From Schistocerca nitens (Eukaryota; Arthropoda; Insecta; Orthoptera; Acrididae): 64,000 bases of DNA. The position numbers and the translations under genes are program-made. The stretch spans positions 189,959,548-190,023,547 of the forward strand of contig NC_064618.1 in the NCBI RefSeq assembly GCF_023898315.1, read 5' to 3'. Position 1 is the stretch's first letter, and each line of letters starts with the position of its first letter. Below, one piece after another: positions 1 to 9,886 of this stretch. Below the pieces are notes generated by a model, which was not told the DNA's origin, did not search any database, and was given only the letters and a program-made list of their open reading frames with translations.

Positions 1-14
1 GAGTGCCGGTGGAC

Positions 15-26
15 TGAGTCAAAGTA
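15..26 (+). repeat. Target-site duplication of array A, left copy
   Basis: The 12-mer TGAGTCAAAGTA occurs here and at 8191-8202, directly abutting both ends of the array. Three bases (TGA) could also belong to the element's right end, so the boundary is ambiguous by that much. Confidence 0.88.
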
Positions 27-975
27 TAACCGAAGGCTTCCGCGGCCGTTGTCATCTTCAATAAAATTCTTCAGGGTATCAGACCGCATCGTCATAATTT
101 AAAATGCGCCAACGTTTCGGCCAGCGTTGCAGCTAGCCTTCATCAGGGCCATACGTTAAACTGCTAAATGAATCACACTTGGTTCCTTAAATAGCTGCAC
201 GAGAAAACCGTGTCGTTACTTGATTGGCTGTAGAACGATGAGGAGGAGGGGTGGAAGGTATGCTTTATTGGTGTTTCCTTTATTATCTGTCATTGGTTGA
301 AATAGCTGTTTTCTATTGGTCTTTGCATTAATCCACCCCATTGGAGGAGACGGACGAATAGCGAACAGGTGATGGCTGTGACGTCACACTGTTTACATGC
401 TGTCCAGGAGCCGGCTGCGGCGTGCCATTGCTCTGTGTGCTCGCGACCACTACTGCGGCTCTCCCCGTGTCTGCATGGGCCGCCGCGGCTCTGCCGCCGC
501 TCCGTAGCCCTGCTATTGCAGGCAGCCAAGACCTCGGAAGCTTGTATCCGTCCTCTCTATTCATGTTGGCGGGTCTTTTGGCTATTTCTATCGCCTCTCT
601 AATCTTTCTTTTGAAAGTGAGAGGCTGTTTTGCCAGGACGCGGGCTTCTTGAAAAAATATTGGTTTCCCGCACTCGTCTCGGTGTTCCGCCACTGCTGAC
701 TTAGTATGTTGTTTCAGGCGGATATATCTTTCATGTTCCGAGAGCCTTGTGCTGATCGAACGTCCCGTCTCACCTATGTAGACTAATCCACACGCACAAC
801 CAATTTCATACACGCCAGCTGCGTGTAGTTTGTCAACTGCATCCTTGGTAGAACCGAGCATGTCTGATATTTTGTTTCTGCTTCGGAAAATTGGTTTGAT
901 GTCGGCTTTTCGTAGAATTTTGCCAATACGTTCGGTGACCCCTTGTACATATGGTAACACAGCAATGCTCTGCGC
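27..975 (-). pseudogene. Inverted 3' arm of PLE-A: GIY-YIG nuclease end and UTR
   Basis: This stretch is the reverse complement of the 3' part of the PLE-A unit (corresponding to about 4480-5440 of the next full copy). It carries the C-terminal GIY-YIG region, the 3' UTR, a ribozyme copy (104-152) and the first codons of a following unit. It joins the plus-strand truncated copy near 975 through a few bases of microhomology (CTC/TCTC). A single base difference from the direct copies is visible in the 3' UTR, so it is young. The 5' part of the protein is absent. Open frames that cross the junction in either direction are chimeric artefacts. Confidence 0.9.
104..152 (-). ncRNA. Hammerhead ribozyme motif, PLE-A inverted copy
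   Basis: This is the reverse complement of the motif at 2535-2583, with the CTGATGA core at 146-140 and GAAA at 118-115 on the minus strand. It belongs to the inverted arm, so the array has ribozymes pointing in both directions. Confidence 0.72.
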
Positions 976-2359
976 CTCTCTACTAAAGGAAATGCGTGTT
1001 ACGGACCAAGATCTGATGGTTAGTTTCGACGTCAAATCCCTATTCACGAATGTCCCAGTGTCAGATACTGTGAACATCCTAGAAGAACGCGTGGCACCTG
1101 ATATATGTGAGCTTGTGCGCCACTGTCTGACGACCACCTATTTCAAGTGGAGAGGTCAATTTTATGAACAAACTGACGGTGTAGCTATGGGCTCACCCCT
1201 ATCGCCTATCGCAGCAGAAATCTTCATGGAGGCATTTGAGGAAACAGCCCTCCAGTCCGCACCATTACGTCCAAATTGTTGGCTTCGCTATGTCGATGAT
1301 ACTTTCGTCATCTGGCCCCACGGAGAAGAGGAGTTACAGAACTTCCACAAGCACCTTAACCAACAGCATAGGAAAATTCAGTTTACAATGGAAACAGAGA
1401 AGAATGGGGTGCTACCTTTTCTCGACGTGGAAGTTTATCGGAAACCTGATGGTAAACTTGGCCACAAAGTGTATAGGAAACCTACCAGTACGGACAGGTA
1501 CCTTCACGCCTCCTCCCACCATCACCCCACGCAGAAGAAGTCCGCCCTGCACACGCTAACGAAGAGAGCGTACAGGATAAGCGACGAAGAACATCTGAAG
1601 ACAGAACTTGAACGCCTCAGGTCCATCTTCGGAACTAATGGCTATGGGAAGCAGATGATAGACAGCACCATGTCGACAAGGGAGAAGAATAATAGGGAAG
1701 AGGAGAAGGAGGCGCAGAGCATTGCTGTGTTACCATATGTACAAGGGGTCACCGAACGTATTGGCAAAATTCTACGAAAAGCCGACATCAAACCAATTTT
1801 CCGAAGCAGAAACAAAATATCAGACATGCTCGGTTCTACCAAGGATGCAGTTGACAAACTACACGCAGCTGGCGTGTATGAAATTGGTTGTGCGTGTGGA
1901 TTAGTCTACATAGGTGAGACGGGACGTTCGATCAGCACAAGGCTCTCGGAACATGAAAGATATATCCGCCTGAAACAACATACTAAGTCAGCAGTGGCGG
2001 AACACCGAGACGAGTGCGGGAAACCAATATTTTTTCAAGAAGCCCGCGTCCTGGCAAAACAGCCTCTCACTTTCAAAAGAAAGATTAGAGAGGCGATAGA
2101 AATAGCCAAAAGACCCGCCAACATGAATAGAGAGGACGGATACAAGCTTCCGAGGTCTTGGCTGCCTGCAATAGCAGGGCTACGGAGCGGCGGCAGAGCC
2201 GCGGCGGCCCATGCAGACACGGGGAGAGCCGCAGTAGTGGTCGCGAGCACACAGAGCAATGGCACGCCGCAGCCGGCTCCTGGACAGCATGTAAACAGTG
2301 TGACGTCACAGCCATCACCTGTTCGCTATTCGTCCGTCTCCTCCAATGGGGTGGATTAA
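976..2359 (+). pseudogene. 5'-truncated PLE-A copy (RT palm plus GIY-YIG)
   Basis: From about 976 the sequence matches the full PLE-A frame starting at residue 393, just before RT motif A (SFDVKSLFTNV). It keeps the MGSPLSP motif B, the YVDD catalytic box and the whole GIY-YIG domain (GVY...YIG) to the normal stop. The N-terminal 390 or so residues are missing because the copy begins at the inversion joint. An open frame extends upstream to 830, but those extra residues come from reading the inverted arm and have no relation to the element's protein. The copy is otherwise undamaged and is followed directly by a full unit. Confidence 0.88.
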
Positions 2360-2534
2360 TGCAAAGACCAATAGAAAACAGCTATTTCAACCAATGACAG
2401 ATAATAAAGGAAACACCAATAAAGCATACCTTCCACCCCTCCTCCTCATCTTTCTACAGCCAATCAAGTAACGACACGGTTTTCTCGTGCAGCTATTTAA
2501 GGAACCAAGTGTGATTCATTTAGCAGTTTAACGT

Positions 2535-2583
2535 ATGGCCCTGATGAAGGCTAGCTGCAACGCTGGCCGAAACGTTGGCGCAT
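2535..2583 (+). ncRNA. Hammerhead ribozyme motif, PLE-A (type I, minimal stem III)
   Basis: The core is CTGATGA (2541-2547) and GAAA (2569-2572). Between them a 7 bp stem II (GGCTAGC with GCTGGCC, one G-U) is closed by the loop TGCAAC. After GAAA comes C, then GTT, giving a stem III of palindromic ACGU with no loop, and predicted cleavage after T2576. Stem I can form between ATGGCC and GGC-CAT with one bulged G. Hammerheads with a tiny stem III, thought to act as dimers, are known in Penelope-like elements. Folding was done by eye. Confidence 0.78.
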
Positions 2584-2591
2584 TTTAAATT

Positions 2592-5138
2592 ATGACGATG
2601 CGGTCTGATACCCTGAAGAATTTTATTGAAGATGACAACGGCCGCGGAAGCCTTCGGTTACATTTAACCAACCTGTATGGGCAGGAAATCCACGGAAACA
2701 TCAAGAAGTTAGAAGCACTGCGTCTAAAGAGAGGTAAACTGCTGAATGACCTTGCTTTTTTGAAGAGATGCAGAGACACGAGTGTTGTGCCGTATTCTTT
2801 GCGGTTGACGTCTCACATAAAAACGAACAAGGCGAGGAATATCTGTGCTAAAGCCAGTAAAGCATTGCTACGGGAAAGGATCCGCCACATCCGCATAAGT
2901 CTCGATGCTCACAACAGGAATTTGTGTGATCTGCACCTATTTTTGGCCGGAAAACTTCAGATGGAAGACTGGGATAAAGTCGACAGGTTAACCTTTCAGC
3001 AAGCATCAAGGACCAGTAATAGTATTACTAACCGCCAGATGAGAAAGTACGACAAACTACAACAGAAAGCCACGGACGAAACATTGACGCTGGACAGGCG
3101 ACGGACAGTGGTCAACCTCTCCAGCCACACCTTGAGCGAAACAACCACAGCAATTCTGGCCAAGGGAATGAATTTCGCAGTCGCACCTAAGCGAGTTCCA
3201 AAAGAAGATATCATAGAATCTGTAGAGGCTTCGGTACGTCATCTGCCACAGGCCGAGGCGGAGAAGATCCGGCAGGAAACGGTCAGAGTTCTGAATAAAG
3301 CAAAGCCACCGAAGCAAAACATCAACGCTGAGGAATACCATGCCATCAAGGAACTCAGGGACAACCCCCACTTAGTAGTGGTACAGGCAGATAAGGGCAA
3401 CGCCACTGTAGTCTTGGACACAACTGATTACAACAAACGAATGGAAGATATTCTCGCAGAACCTATCTACAAGAAACTTCAGGGAGATCCGACGGCCAAG
3501 GTAATCAAAACGACGCAGGCACTGCTCAAGCACTCCAGAATCAACTTCGACAAGGCCAGAAGATTCATCCCGCAAGTGACACAGGCACCAAGGATATATG
3601 GTGTACCGAAGGTACACAAAACCGACTTTCCCTTAAGGCCCATAGTAAACAGTATAAATTCGCCGACCTACTACCTAGCGAAAGAACTGGCACCTAGGCT
3701 CCGACACCTAGTACACCAAACGGAGTCCTACGTTAAGGATTCCACTCACTTCGTGTCTCTACTAAAGGAAATGCGTGTTACGGACCAAGATCTGATGGTT
3801 AGTTTCGACGTCAAATCCCTATTCACGAATGTCCCAGTGTCAGATACTGTGAACATCCTAGAAGAACGCGTGGCACCTGATATATGTGAGCTTGTGCGCC
3901 ACTGTCTGACGACCACCTATTTCAAGTGGAGAGGTCAATTTTATGAACAAACTGACGGTGTAGCTATGGGCTCACCCCTATCGCCTATCGCAGCAGAAAT
4001 CTTCATGGAGGCATTTGAGGAAACAGCCCTCCAGTCCGCACCATTACGTCCAAATTGTTGGCTTCGCTATGTCGATGATACTTTCGTCATCTGGCCCCAC
4101 GGAGAAGAGGAGTTACAGAACTTCCACAAGCACCTTAACCAACAGCATAGGAAAATTCAGTTTACAATGGAAACAGAGAAGAATGGGGTGCTACCTTTTC
4201 TCGACGTGGAAGTTTATCGGAAACCTGATGGTAAACTTGGCCACAAAGTGTATAGGAAACCTACCAGTACGGACAGGTACCTTCACGCCTCCTCCCACCA
4301 TCACCCCACGCAGAAGAAGTCCGCCCTGCACACGCTAACGAAGAGAGCGTACAGGATAAGCGACGAAGAACATCTGAAGACAGAACTTGAACGCCTCAGG
4401 TCCATCTTCGGAACTAATGGCTATGGGAAGCAGATGATAGACAGCACCATGTCGACAAGGGAGAAGAATAATAGGGAAGAGGAGAAGGAGGCGCAGAGCA
4501 TTGCTGTGTTACCATATGTACAAGGGGTCACCGAACGTATTGGCAAAATTCTACGAAAAGCCGACATCAAACCAATTTTCCGAAGCAGAAACAAAATATC
4601 AGACATGCTCGGTTCTACCAAGGATGCAGTTGACAAACTACACGCAGCTGGCGTGTATGAAATTGGTTGTGCGTGTGGATTAGTCTACATAGGTGAGACG
4701 GGACGTTCGATCAGCACAAGGCTCTCGGAACATGAAAGATATATCCGCCTGAAACAACATACTAAGTCAGCAGTGGCGGAACACCGAGACGAGTGCGGGA
4801 AACCAATATTTTTTCAAGAAGCCCGCGTCCTGGCAAAACAGCCTCTCACTTTCAAAAGAAAGATTAGAGAGGCGATAGAAATAGCCAAAAGACCCGCCAA
4901 CATGAATAGAGAGGACGGATACAAGCTTCCGAGGTCTTGGCTGCCTGCAATAGCAGGGCTACGGAGCGGCGGCAGAGCCGCGGCGGCCCATGCAGACACG
5001 GGGAGAGCCGCAGTAGTGGTCGCGAGCACACAGAGCAATGGCACGCCGCAGCCGGCTCCTGGACAGCATGTAAACAGTGTGACGTCACAGCCATCACCTG
5101 TTCGCTATTCGTCCGTCTCCTCCAATGGGGTGGATTAA
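2592..5138 (+). CDS. Penelope-like polyprotein, full copy 1 of family A (RT + GIY-YIG)
   Basis: This is an intact 848-residue frame. Visible features in order: a basic N-terminal region; RT fingers with GVPKVHKTDFPLRPIV near residue 337; motif A SFDVKSLF with Asp406; motif B MGSPLSP at 459-465; catalytic YVDD at 493-496; the thumb-like LDVEVYRKPDG segment; and a C-terminal GIY-YIG nuclease with GVY at 687-689 and YIG at 699-701, followed by Arg-rich helices. Known family role: the GIY-YIG domain nicks target DNA and the RT copies the RNA onto it. The ATG at 2592 lies 9 bp after the hammerhead motif, so the ribozyme forms the 5' leader. All catalytic residues look present and the length is normal for an endonuclease-bearing PLE. 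Confidence 0.93.
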   Translation: MTMRSDTLKNFIEDDNGRGSLRLHLTNLYGQEIHGNIKKLEALRLKRGKLLNDLAFLKRCRDTSVVPYSLRLTSHIKTNKARNICAKASKALLRERIRHIRISLDAHNRNLCDLHLFLAGKLQMEDWDKVDRLTFQQASRTSNSITNRQMRKYDKLQQKATDETLTLDRRRTVVNLSSHTLSETTTAILAKGMNFAVAPKRVPKEDIIESVEASVRHLPQAEAEKIRQETVRVLNKAKPPKQNINAEEYHAIKELRDNPHLVVVQADKGNATVVLDTTDYNKRMEDILAEPIYKKLQGDPTAKVIKTTQALLKHSRINFDKARRFIPQVTQAPRIYGVPKVHKTDFPLRPIVNSINSPTYYLAKELAPRLRHLVHQTESYVKDSTHFVSLLKEMRVTDQDLMVSFDVKSLFTNVPVSDTVNILEERVAPDICELVRHCLTTTYFKWRGQFYEQTDGVAMGSPLSPIAAEIFMEAFEETALQSAPLRPNCWLRYVDDTFVIWPHGEEELQNFHKHLNQQHRKIQFTMETEKNGVLPFLDVEVYRKPDGKLGHKVYRKPTSTDRYLHASSHHHPTQKKSALHTLTKRAYRISDEEHLKTELERLRSIFGTNGYGKQMIDSTMSTREKNNREEEKEAQSIAVLPYVQGVTERIGKILRKADIKPIFRSRNKISDMLGSTKDAVDKLHAAGVYEIGCACGLVYIGETGRSISTRLSEHERYIRLKQHTKSAVAEHRDECGKPIFFQEARVLAKQPLTFKRKIREAIEIAKRPANMNREDGYKLPRSWLPAIAGLRSGGRAAAAHADTGRAAVVVASTQSNGTPQPAPGQHVNSVTSQPSPVRYSSVSSNGVD

Positions 5139-5313
5139 TGCAAAGACCAATAGAAAACAGCTATTTCAACCAATGACAGATAATAAAGGAAACACCAATA
5201 AAGCATACCTTCCACCCCTCCTCCTCATCTTTCTACAGCCAATCAAGTAACGACACGGTTTTCTCGTGCAGCTATTTAAGGAACCAAGTGTGATTCATTT
5301 AGCAGTTTAACGT

Positions 5314-5362
5314 ATGGCCCTGATGAAGGCTAGCTGCAACGCTGGCCGAAACGTTGGCGCAT
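5314..5362 (+). ncRNA. Hammerhead ribozyme motif, PLE-A unit junction 2
   Basis: This is the same motif as at 2535-2583, shifted by exactly one 2779 bp unit: CTGATGA at 5320-5326 and GAAA at 5348-5351. It separates the two full coding copies. Confidence 0.78.
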
Positions 5363-5370
5363 TTTAAATT

Positions 5371-7917
5371 ATGACGATGCGGTCTGATACCCTGAAGAAT
5401 TTTATTGAAGATGACAACGGCCGCGGAAGCCTTCGGTTACATTTAACCAACCTGTATGGGCAGGAAATCCACGGAAACATCAAGAAGTTAGAAGCACTGC
5501 GTCTAAAGAGAGGTAAACTGCTGAATGACCTTGCTTTTTTGAAGAGATGCAGAGACACGAGTGTTGTGCCGTATTCTTTGCGGTTGACGTCTCACATAAA
5601 AACGAACAAGGCGAGGAATATCTGTGCTAAAGCCAGTAAAGCATTGCTACGGGAAAGGATCCGCCACATCCGCATAAGTCTCGATGCTCACAACAGGAAT
5701 TTGTGTGATCTGCACCTATTTTTGGCCGGAAAACTTCAGATGGAAGACTGGGATAAAGTCGACAGGTTAACCTTTCAGCAAGCATCAAGGACCAGTAATA
5801 GTATTACTAACCGCCAGATGAGAAAGTACGACAAACTACAACAGAAAGCCACGGACGAAACATTGACGCTGGACAGGCGACGGACAGTGGTCAACCTCTC
5901 CAGCCACACCTTGAGCGAAACAACCACAGCAATTCTGGCCAAGGGAATGAATTTCGCAGTCGCACCTAAGCGAGTTCCAAAAGAAGATATCATAGAATCT
6001 GTAGAGGCTTCGGTACGTCATCTGCCACAGGCCGAGGCGGAGAAGATCCGGCAGGAAACGGTCAGAGTTCTGAATAAAGCAAAGCCACCGAAGCAAAACA
6101 TCAACGCTGAGGAATACCATGCCATCAAGGAACTCAGGGACAACCCCCACTTAGTAGTGGTACAGGCAGATAAGGGCAACGCCACTGTAGTCTTGGACAC
6201 AACTGATTACAACAAACGAATGGAAGATATTCTCGCAGAACCTATCTACAAGAAACTTCAGGGAGATCCGACGGCCAAGGTAATCAAAACGACGCAGGCA
6301 CTGCTCAAGCACTCCAGAATCAACTTCGACAAGGCCAGAAGATTCATCCCGCAAGTGACACAGGCACCAAGGATATATGGTGTACCGAAGGTACACAAAA
6401 CCGACTTTCCCTTAAGGCCCATAGTAAACAGTATAAATTCGCCGACCTACTACCTAGCGAAAGAACTGGCACCTAGGCTCCGACACCTAGTACACCAAAC
6501 GGAGTCCTACGTTAAGGATTCCACTCACTTCGTGTCTCTACTAAAGGAAATGCGTGTTACGGACCAAGATCTGATGGTTAGTTTCGACGTCAAATCCCTA
6601 TTCACGAATGTCCCAGTGTCAGATACTGTGAACATCCTAGAAGAACGCGTGGCACCTGATATATGTGAGCTTGTGCGCCACTGTCTGACGACCACCTATT
6701 TCAAGTGGAGAGGTCAATTTTATGAACAAACTGACGGTGTAGCTATGGGCTCACCCCTATCGCCTATCGCAGCAGAAATCTTCATGGAGGCATTTGAGGA
6801 AACAGCCCTCCAGTCCGCACCATTACGTCCAAATTGTTGGCTTCGCTATGTCGATGATACTTTCGTCATCTGGCCCCACGGAGAAGAGGAGTTACAGAAC
6901 TTCCACAAGCACCTTAACCAACAGCATAGGAAAATTCAGTTTACAATGGAAACAGAGAAGAATGGGGTGCTACCTTTTCTCGACGTGGAAGTTTATCGGA
7001 AACCTGATGGTAAACTTGGCCACAAAGTGTATAGGAAACCTACCAGTACGGACAGGTACCTTCACGCCTCCTCCCACCATCACCCCACGCAGAAGAAGTC
7101 CGCCCTGCACACGCTAACGAAGAGAGCGTACAGGATAAGCGACGAAGAACATCTGAAGACAGAACTTGAACGCCTCAGGTCCATCTTCGGAACTAATGGC
7201 TATGGGAAGCAGATGATAGACAGCACCATGTCGACAAGGGAGAAGAATAATAGGGAAGAGGAGAAGGAGGCGCAGAGCATTGCTGTGTTACCATATGTAC
7301 AAGGGGTCACCGAACGTATTGGCAAAATTCTACGAAAAGCCGACATCAAACCAATTTTCCGAAGCAGAAACAAAATATCAGACATGCTCGGTTCTACCAA
7401 GGATGCAGTTGACAAACTACACGCAGCTGGCGTGTATGAAATTGGTTGTGCGTGTGGATTAGTCTACATAGGTGAGACGGGACGTTCGATCAGCACAAGG
7501 CTCTCGGAACATGAAAGATATATCCGCCTGAAACAACATACTAAGTCAGCAGTGGCGGAACACCGAGACGAGTGCGGGAAACCAATATTTTTTCAAGAAG
7601 CCCGCGTCCTGGCAAAACAGCCTCTCACTTTCAAAAGAAAGATTAGAGAGGCGATAGAAATAGCCAAAAGACCCGCCAACATGAATAGAGAGGACGGATA
7701 CAAGCTTCCGAGGTCTTGGCTGCCTGCAATAGCAGGGCTACGGAGCGGCGGCAGAGCCGCGGCGGCCCATGCAGACACGGGGAGAGCCGCAGTAGTGGTC
7801 GCGAGCACACAGAGCAATGGCACGCCGCAGCCGGCTCCTGGACAGCATGTAAACAGTGTGACGTCACAGCCATCACCTGTTCGCTATTCGTCCGTCTCCT
7901 CCAATGGGGTGGATTAA
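5371..7917 (+). CDS. Penelope-like polyprotein, full copy 2 of family A (RT + GIY-YIG)
   Basis: This is the second intact 848-residue frame, identical in translation to the copy 2779 bp upstream. It has the same domain order: N-terminal basic region, RT with SFDVKS, MGSPLSP and YVDD motifs, then GIY-YIG. The spacer between the upstream stop codon and this ATG (232 bp) contains the 3' UTR, a TATTTAAG box at 5274-5281 that could serve as a core promoter, and a hammerhead motif ending 8 bp before the ATG. Two identical intact copies in tandem make this the best candidate in the window for an active element. Whether it is transcribed cannot be seen from sequence. Confidence 0.92.
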   Translation: MTMRSDTLKNFIEDDNGRGSLRLHLTNLYGQEIHGNIKKLEALRLKRGKLLNDLAFLKRCRDTSVVPYSLRLTSHIKTNKARNICAKASKALLRERIRHIRISLDAHNRNLCDLHLFLAGKLQMEDWDKVDRLTFQQASRTSNSITNRQMRKYDKLQQKATDETLTLDRRRTVVNLSSHTLSETTTAILAKGMNFAVAPKRVPKEDIIESVEASVRHLPQAEAEKIRQETVRVLNKAKPPKQNINAEEYHAIKELRDNPHLVVVQADKGNATVVLDTTDYNKRMEDILAEPIYKKLQGDPTAKVIKTTQALLKHSRINFDKARRFIPQVTQAPRIYGVPKVHKTDFPLRPIVNSINSPTYYLAKELAPRLRHLVHQTESYVKDSTHFVSLLKEMRVTDQDLMVSFDVKSLFTNVPVSDTVNILEERVAPDICELVRHCLTTTYFKWRGQFYEQTDGVAMGSPLSPIAAEIFMEAFEETALQSAPLRPNCWLRYVDDTFVIWPHGEEELQNFHKHLNQQHRKIQFTMETEKNGVLPFLDVEVYRKPDGKLGHKVYRKPTSTDRYLHASSHHHPTQKKSALHTLTKRAYRISDEEHLKTELERLRSIFGTNGYGKQMIDSTMSTREKNNREEEKEAQSIAVLPYVQGVTERIGKILRKADIKPIFRSRNKISDMLGSTKDAVDKLHAAGVYEIGCACGLVYIGETGRSISTRLSEHERYIRLKQHTKSAVAEHRDECGKPIFFQEARVLAKQPLTFKRKIREAIEIAKRPANMNREDGYKLPRSWLPAIAGLRSGGRAAAAHADTGRAAVVVASTQSNGTPQPAPGQHVNSVTSQPSPVRYSSVSSNGVD

Positions 7918-8092
7918 TGCAAAGACCAATAGAAAACAGCTATTTCAACCAATGACAGATAATAAAGGAAACACCAATAAAGCATACCTTCCACCCCTCC
8001 TCCTCATCTTTCTACAGCCAATCAAGTAACGACACGGTTTTCTCGTGCAGCTATTTAAGGAACCAAGTGTGATTCATTTAGCAGTTTAACGT

Positions 8093-8141
8093 ATGGCCCT
8101 GATGAAGGCTAGCTGCAACGCTGGCCGAAACGTTGGCGCAT
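8093..8141 (+). ncRNA. Hammerhead ribozyme motif, PLE-A 3' end
   Basis: CTGATGA is at 8099-8105 and GAAA at 8127-8130. The array ends 49 bp after this motif, so the last copy carries a complete 3' ribozyme. Confidence 0.78.
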
Positions 8142-8190
8142 TTTAAATTATGACGATGCGGTCTGATACCCTGAAGAATTTTATTGAAGA

Positions 8191-8202
8191 TGAGTCAAAG
8201 TA
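8191..8202 (+). repeat. Target-site duplication of array A, right copy
   Basis: This is the same 12-mer as at 15-26. Joining 1-26 to 8203 onward restores an open mariner-like transposase frame, which supports this as the true insertion point. Confidence 0.88.
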
Positions 8203-8948
8203 GTGTCATGCGCATACTGCATCGTCACCGCTTTCACCCGTTTCATGTGTCGCTACATCAGCAATTACATGGTGATGACATTAATCATCGAGTGCAAATC
8301 TGTCAATGGGCATTAACAGAGAATGCGTAGCAGCTCTACCTGTTTACCGATGAAGCGGGTTTCATAAACCACGGGGTAGTGAATCTACGGAACATGCATC
8401 ACTGGTCCGTGGACAATCCTCGCTGGCTCAGACAGGTAGAGCGACAGCGACCGTGGACAGTAAATGTATGTTGCGGAATCATTGGCGACCACCTCATTGG
8501 TCCTCACTTCATTTCAGGAGCCCAAACAGCTGCAACATACATCGCGTTTCTACAGAATGATCTGCCAACGTTGCTCGAAATTGTCCCACTGGAAACGCGT
8601 CGACGTATGTGGTATCAGCATGATGGTGCACCTGCACATTCCGCAATTAACACTAGGGTGACCCTTGACAGGATGTTCGACGGGCGTTTCATAGGACATG
8701 GAGGACGCATAAATTGACCAGCCCGTTCTCCTGATCGTACACCTCTGGACTTCTTTCTGTGGGGTACGTTAAAGGAGAATGTGTACCGTGATGTGCCTAC
8801 AACCCCAGAAGATATGAAACAACGTATTGTGGCAGCCTGCGGGGACATTACACCAGATGTACTGCGGCGTGTACGACATTCATTACGTCAGAGATTGCAA
8901 TTGTGTGCAGCAAATGATGGCCACCAAATTGAACATCTATTAGCCTGA
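8203..8948 (+). pseudogene. Mariner-like transposase pseudogene, C-terminal part
   Basis: The frame S-V-M-R-I-L-H-R-H-R-F-H-P onward continues from bases 1-26 once the PLE array is removed. Catalytic-core motifs are readable: LFTDEAGF (first Asp), QHDGAPAH (second Asp) and SPDRTPLDFFLWG (third Asp), giving a spacing of 41 residues between the last two aspartates. Two in-frame stops break it: TAG at 8328-8330 and TGA at 8715-8717, where the family has Trp. A 112-residue open piece lies between them (8379-8717). The final stop is TGA at 8946-8948. The gene would have made a cut-and-paste transposase and is now dead both by stops and by the array insertion. Confidence 0.83.
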
Positions 8949-9515
8949 CATGTCGGGACACACTCTATTCCACTCCGTAATTGGAAACGGAAACCACGTG
9001 TGTACGTGTACCTCACCCCTCATGGTAATGTACATGTGCGTCAGTGAAAAAGACCAATAAAAAGGTGTTAGCATGTGGACGTAATGTGCTGTTCCATTCT
9101 CTTCTGTACCTAAGGTCCATCACCGTTCCCTTTGGATCCCTACGTAATTCGGTGCTCTCCGATACACACGATCGAACAGCGGAGGAGTGGTACTCAAGCG
9201 TCAACTTTAGGTTACTATATCTCCGGATGTAATTAACATTTTACAATGCAACAAACGGCACTGATTACGTATTTGTTTATATGTTCAGATGTGCTAACAA
9301 AACTAACGGGGTTCCATTTAAAAAAACGTAGGTTTGTGTTAAAAAACATACTTCCGTGCATTTTTTTTATGGTTTGTGTTAACCAGTTACACTAGCCCCT
9401 CTCCTCACGTTCGGTCTGTGGAATCGATTCGTCAGTATTTGATGTGGTTTACGAAATATATCCAGCGGTAACGTTAGGTGACTCACCCTGTATTTACTCC
9501 TTAATGGAATATGCA

Positions 9516-9716
9516 GCCGGCCGAAGTAGCCGTGCGGTTAAAGGCGCTGCAGTCTGGAACCGCAAGACCGCTACGGTCGCAGGTTCGAATCCTGCCTCGG
9601 GCATGGATGTTTGTGATGTCCTTAGGTTAGTTAGGTTTAACTAGTTCTAAGTTCTAGGGGACTAATGACCTCGGCAGTTGAGTCCCATAGTGCTCAGAGC
9701 CATTTGAACAATTTTT
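9516..9716 (+). mobile_element. tRNA-derived SINE (class II tRNA head), copy 1
   Basis: The 5' head resembles a class II tRNA: a D-arm-like start, an extra arm with stem GACCG/CGGTC, and a B box in GGTTCGAATCC. The body carries TTAGGTTAGTTAGG and ends in AGAGCCATTTGAA. It is flanked by the 11 bp duplication TGGAATATGCA (9505-9515 and 9717-9727), showing retroposition by a non-LTR partner. Confidence 0.9.
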
Positions 9717-9728
9717 TGGAATATGCAC

Positions 9729-9886
9729 TAAATAATATATCTCCTTATTCCAACAAACAGCTCAGTTCATACGTACAATACCAGGAACAAAAATGATCTG
9801 CACAAGGACTTAAAAGCACTTACTTCAGTTCAAAAAGGGGTCCACTACTCAGGAACACTCATCTTCAATAATTTTCCAGCCAGCAT
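9729..9886 (+). mobile_element. Jockey-like non-LTR element, C-terminal fragment (left part)
   Basis: The plus strand reads YNTRNKNDLHKDLKALTS and then a GVHYSG segment, a pattern typical of the C-terminus of jockey-like reverse transcriptase ORFs. The frame continues at 24223 with KNLVTNKDQFKRSLKDLL once the CR1-like element between them is removed. The 5' part is missing or lies outside the window. Confidence 0.72.

Larger units (their letters stand above)
27..8190 (+). mobile_element. Penelope-like element array A (one inverted arm, one truncated copy, two full copies)
   Basis: The array reads, left to right: an inverted partial copy (27 to about 975), a 5'-truncated plus-strand copy (about 976-2534), two full head-to-tail units of 2779 bp, and a short tail after the last ribozyme (8142-8190). 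Both full units encode the same 848-residue protein, and the ribozyme cores repeat at 2541, 5320 and 8099, exactly 2779 bp apart. An inverted partial copy plus tandem units is the structure known for Penelope-like elements. The array is flanked by a 12 bp direct repeat and interrupts a mariner-like transposase frame that closes when the array is removed. Near-identity of the copies implies recent arrival. Confidence 0.93.
1..9490 (+). mobile_element. Mariner-like (IS630/Tc1/mariner) transposon interrupted by PLE array A
   Basis: The parts are 1-26 and 8203-9490; 27-8202 is the PLE array plus one duplication copy. The right end is CACCCTG followed by TA at 9491-9492, the usual terminus (cagggtg inverted) and TA target for this superfamily. 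The left end lies outside the window. About 540 bp between the transposase stop (8948) and the terminus is non-coding, with no other gene visible. Confidence 0.75.

Noticed and set aside
328..1137. A 269-residue minus-strand frame starting at 1137
   Set aside because: Its N-terminal part is antisense to the truncated RT copy; only the section below about 975 is the GIY-YIG end of the inverted arm.
830..2359. A 509-residue open frame starting at 830
   Set aside because: The first 50 or so residues come from the inverted arm read in the opposite sense; only the part from about 976 onward is PLE protein, so it is an artefact of the inversion joint.
1..8202. CRISPR-like or satellite interpretation of the repeats
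   Set aside because: The repeats are multi-kilobase coding units with retroelement proteins and target-site duplications.
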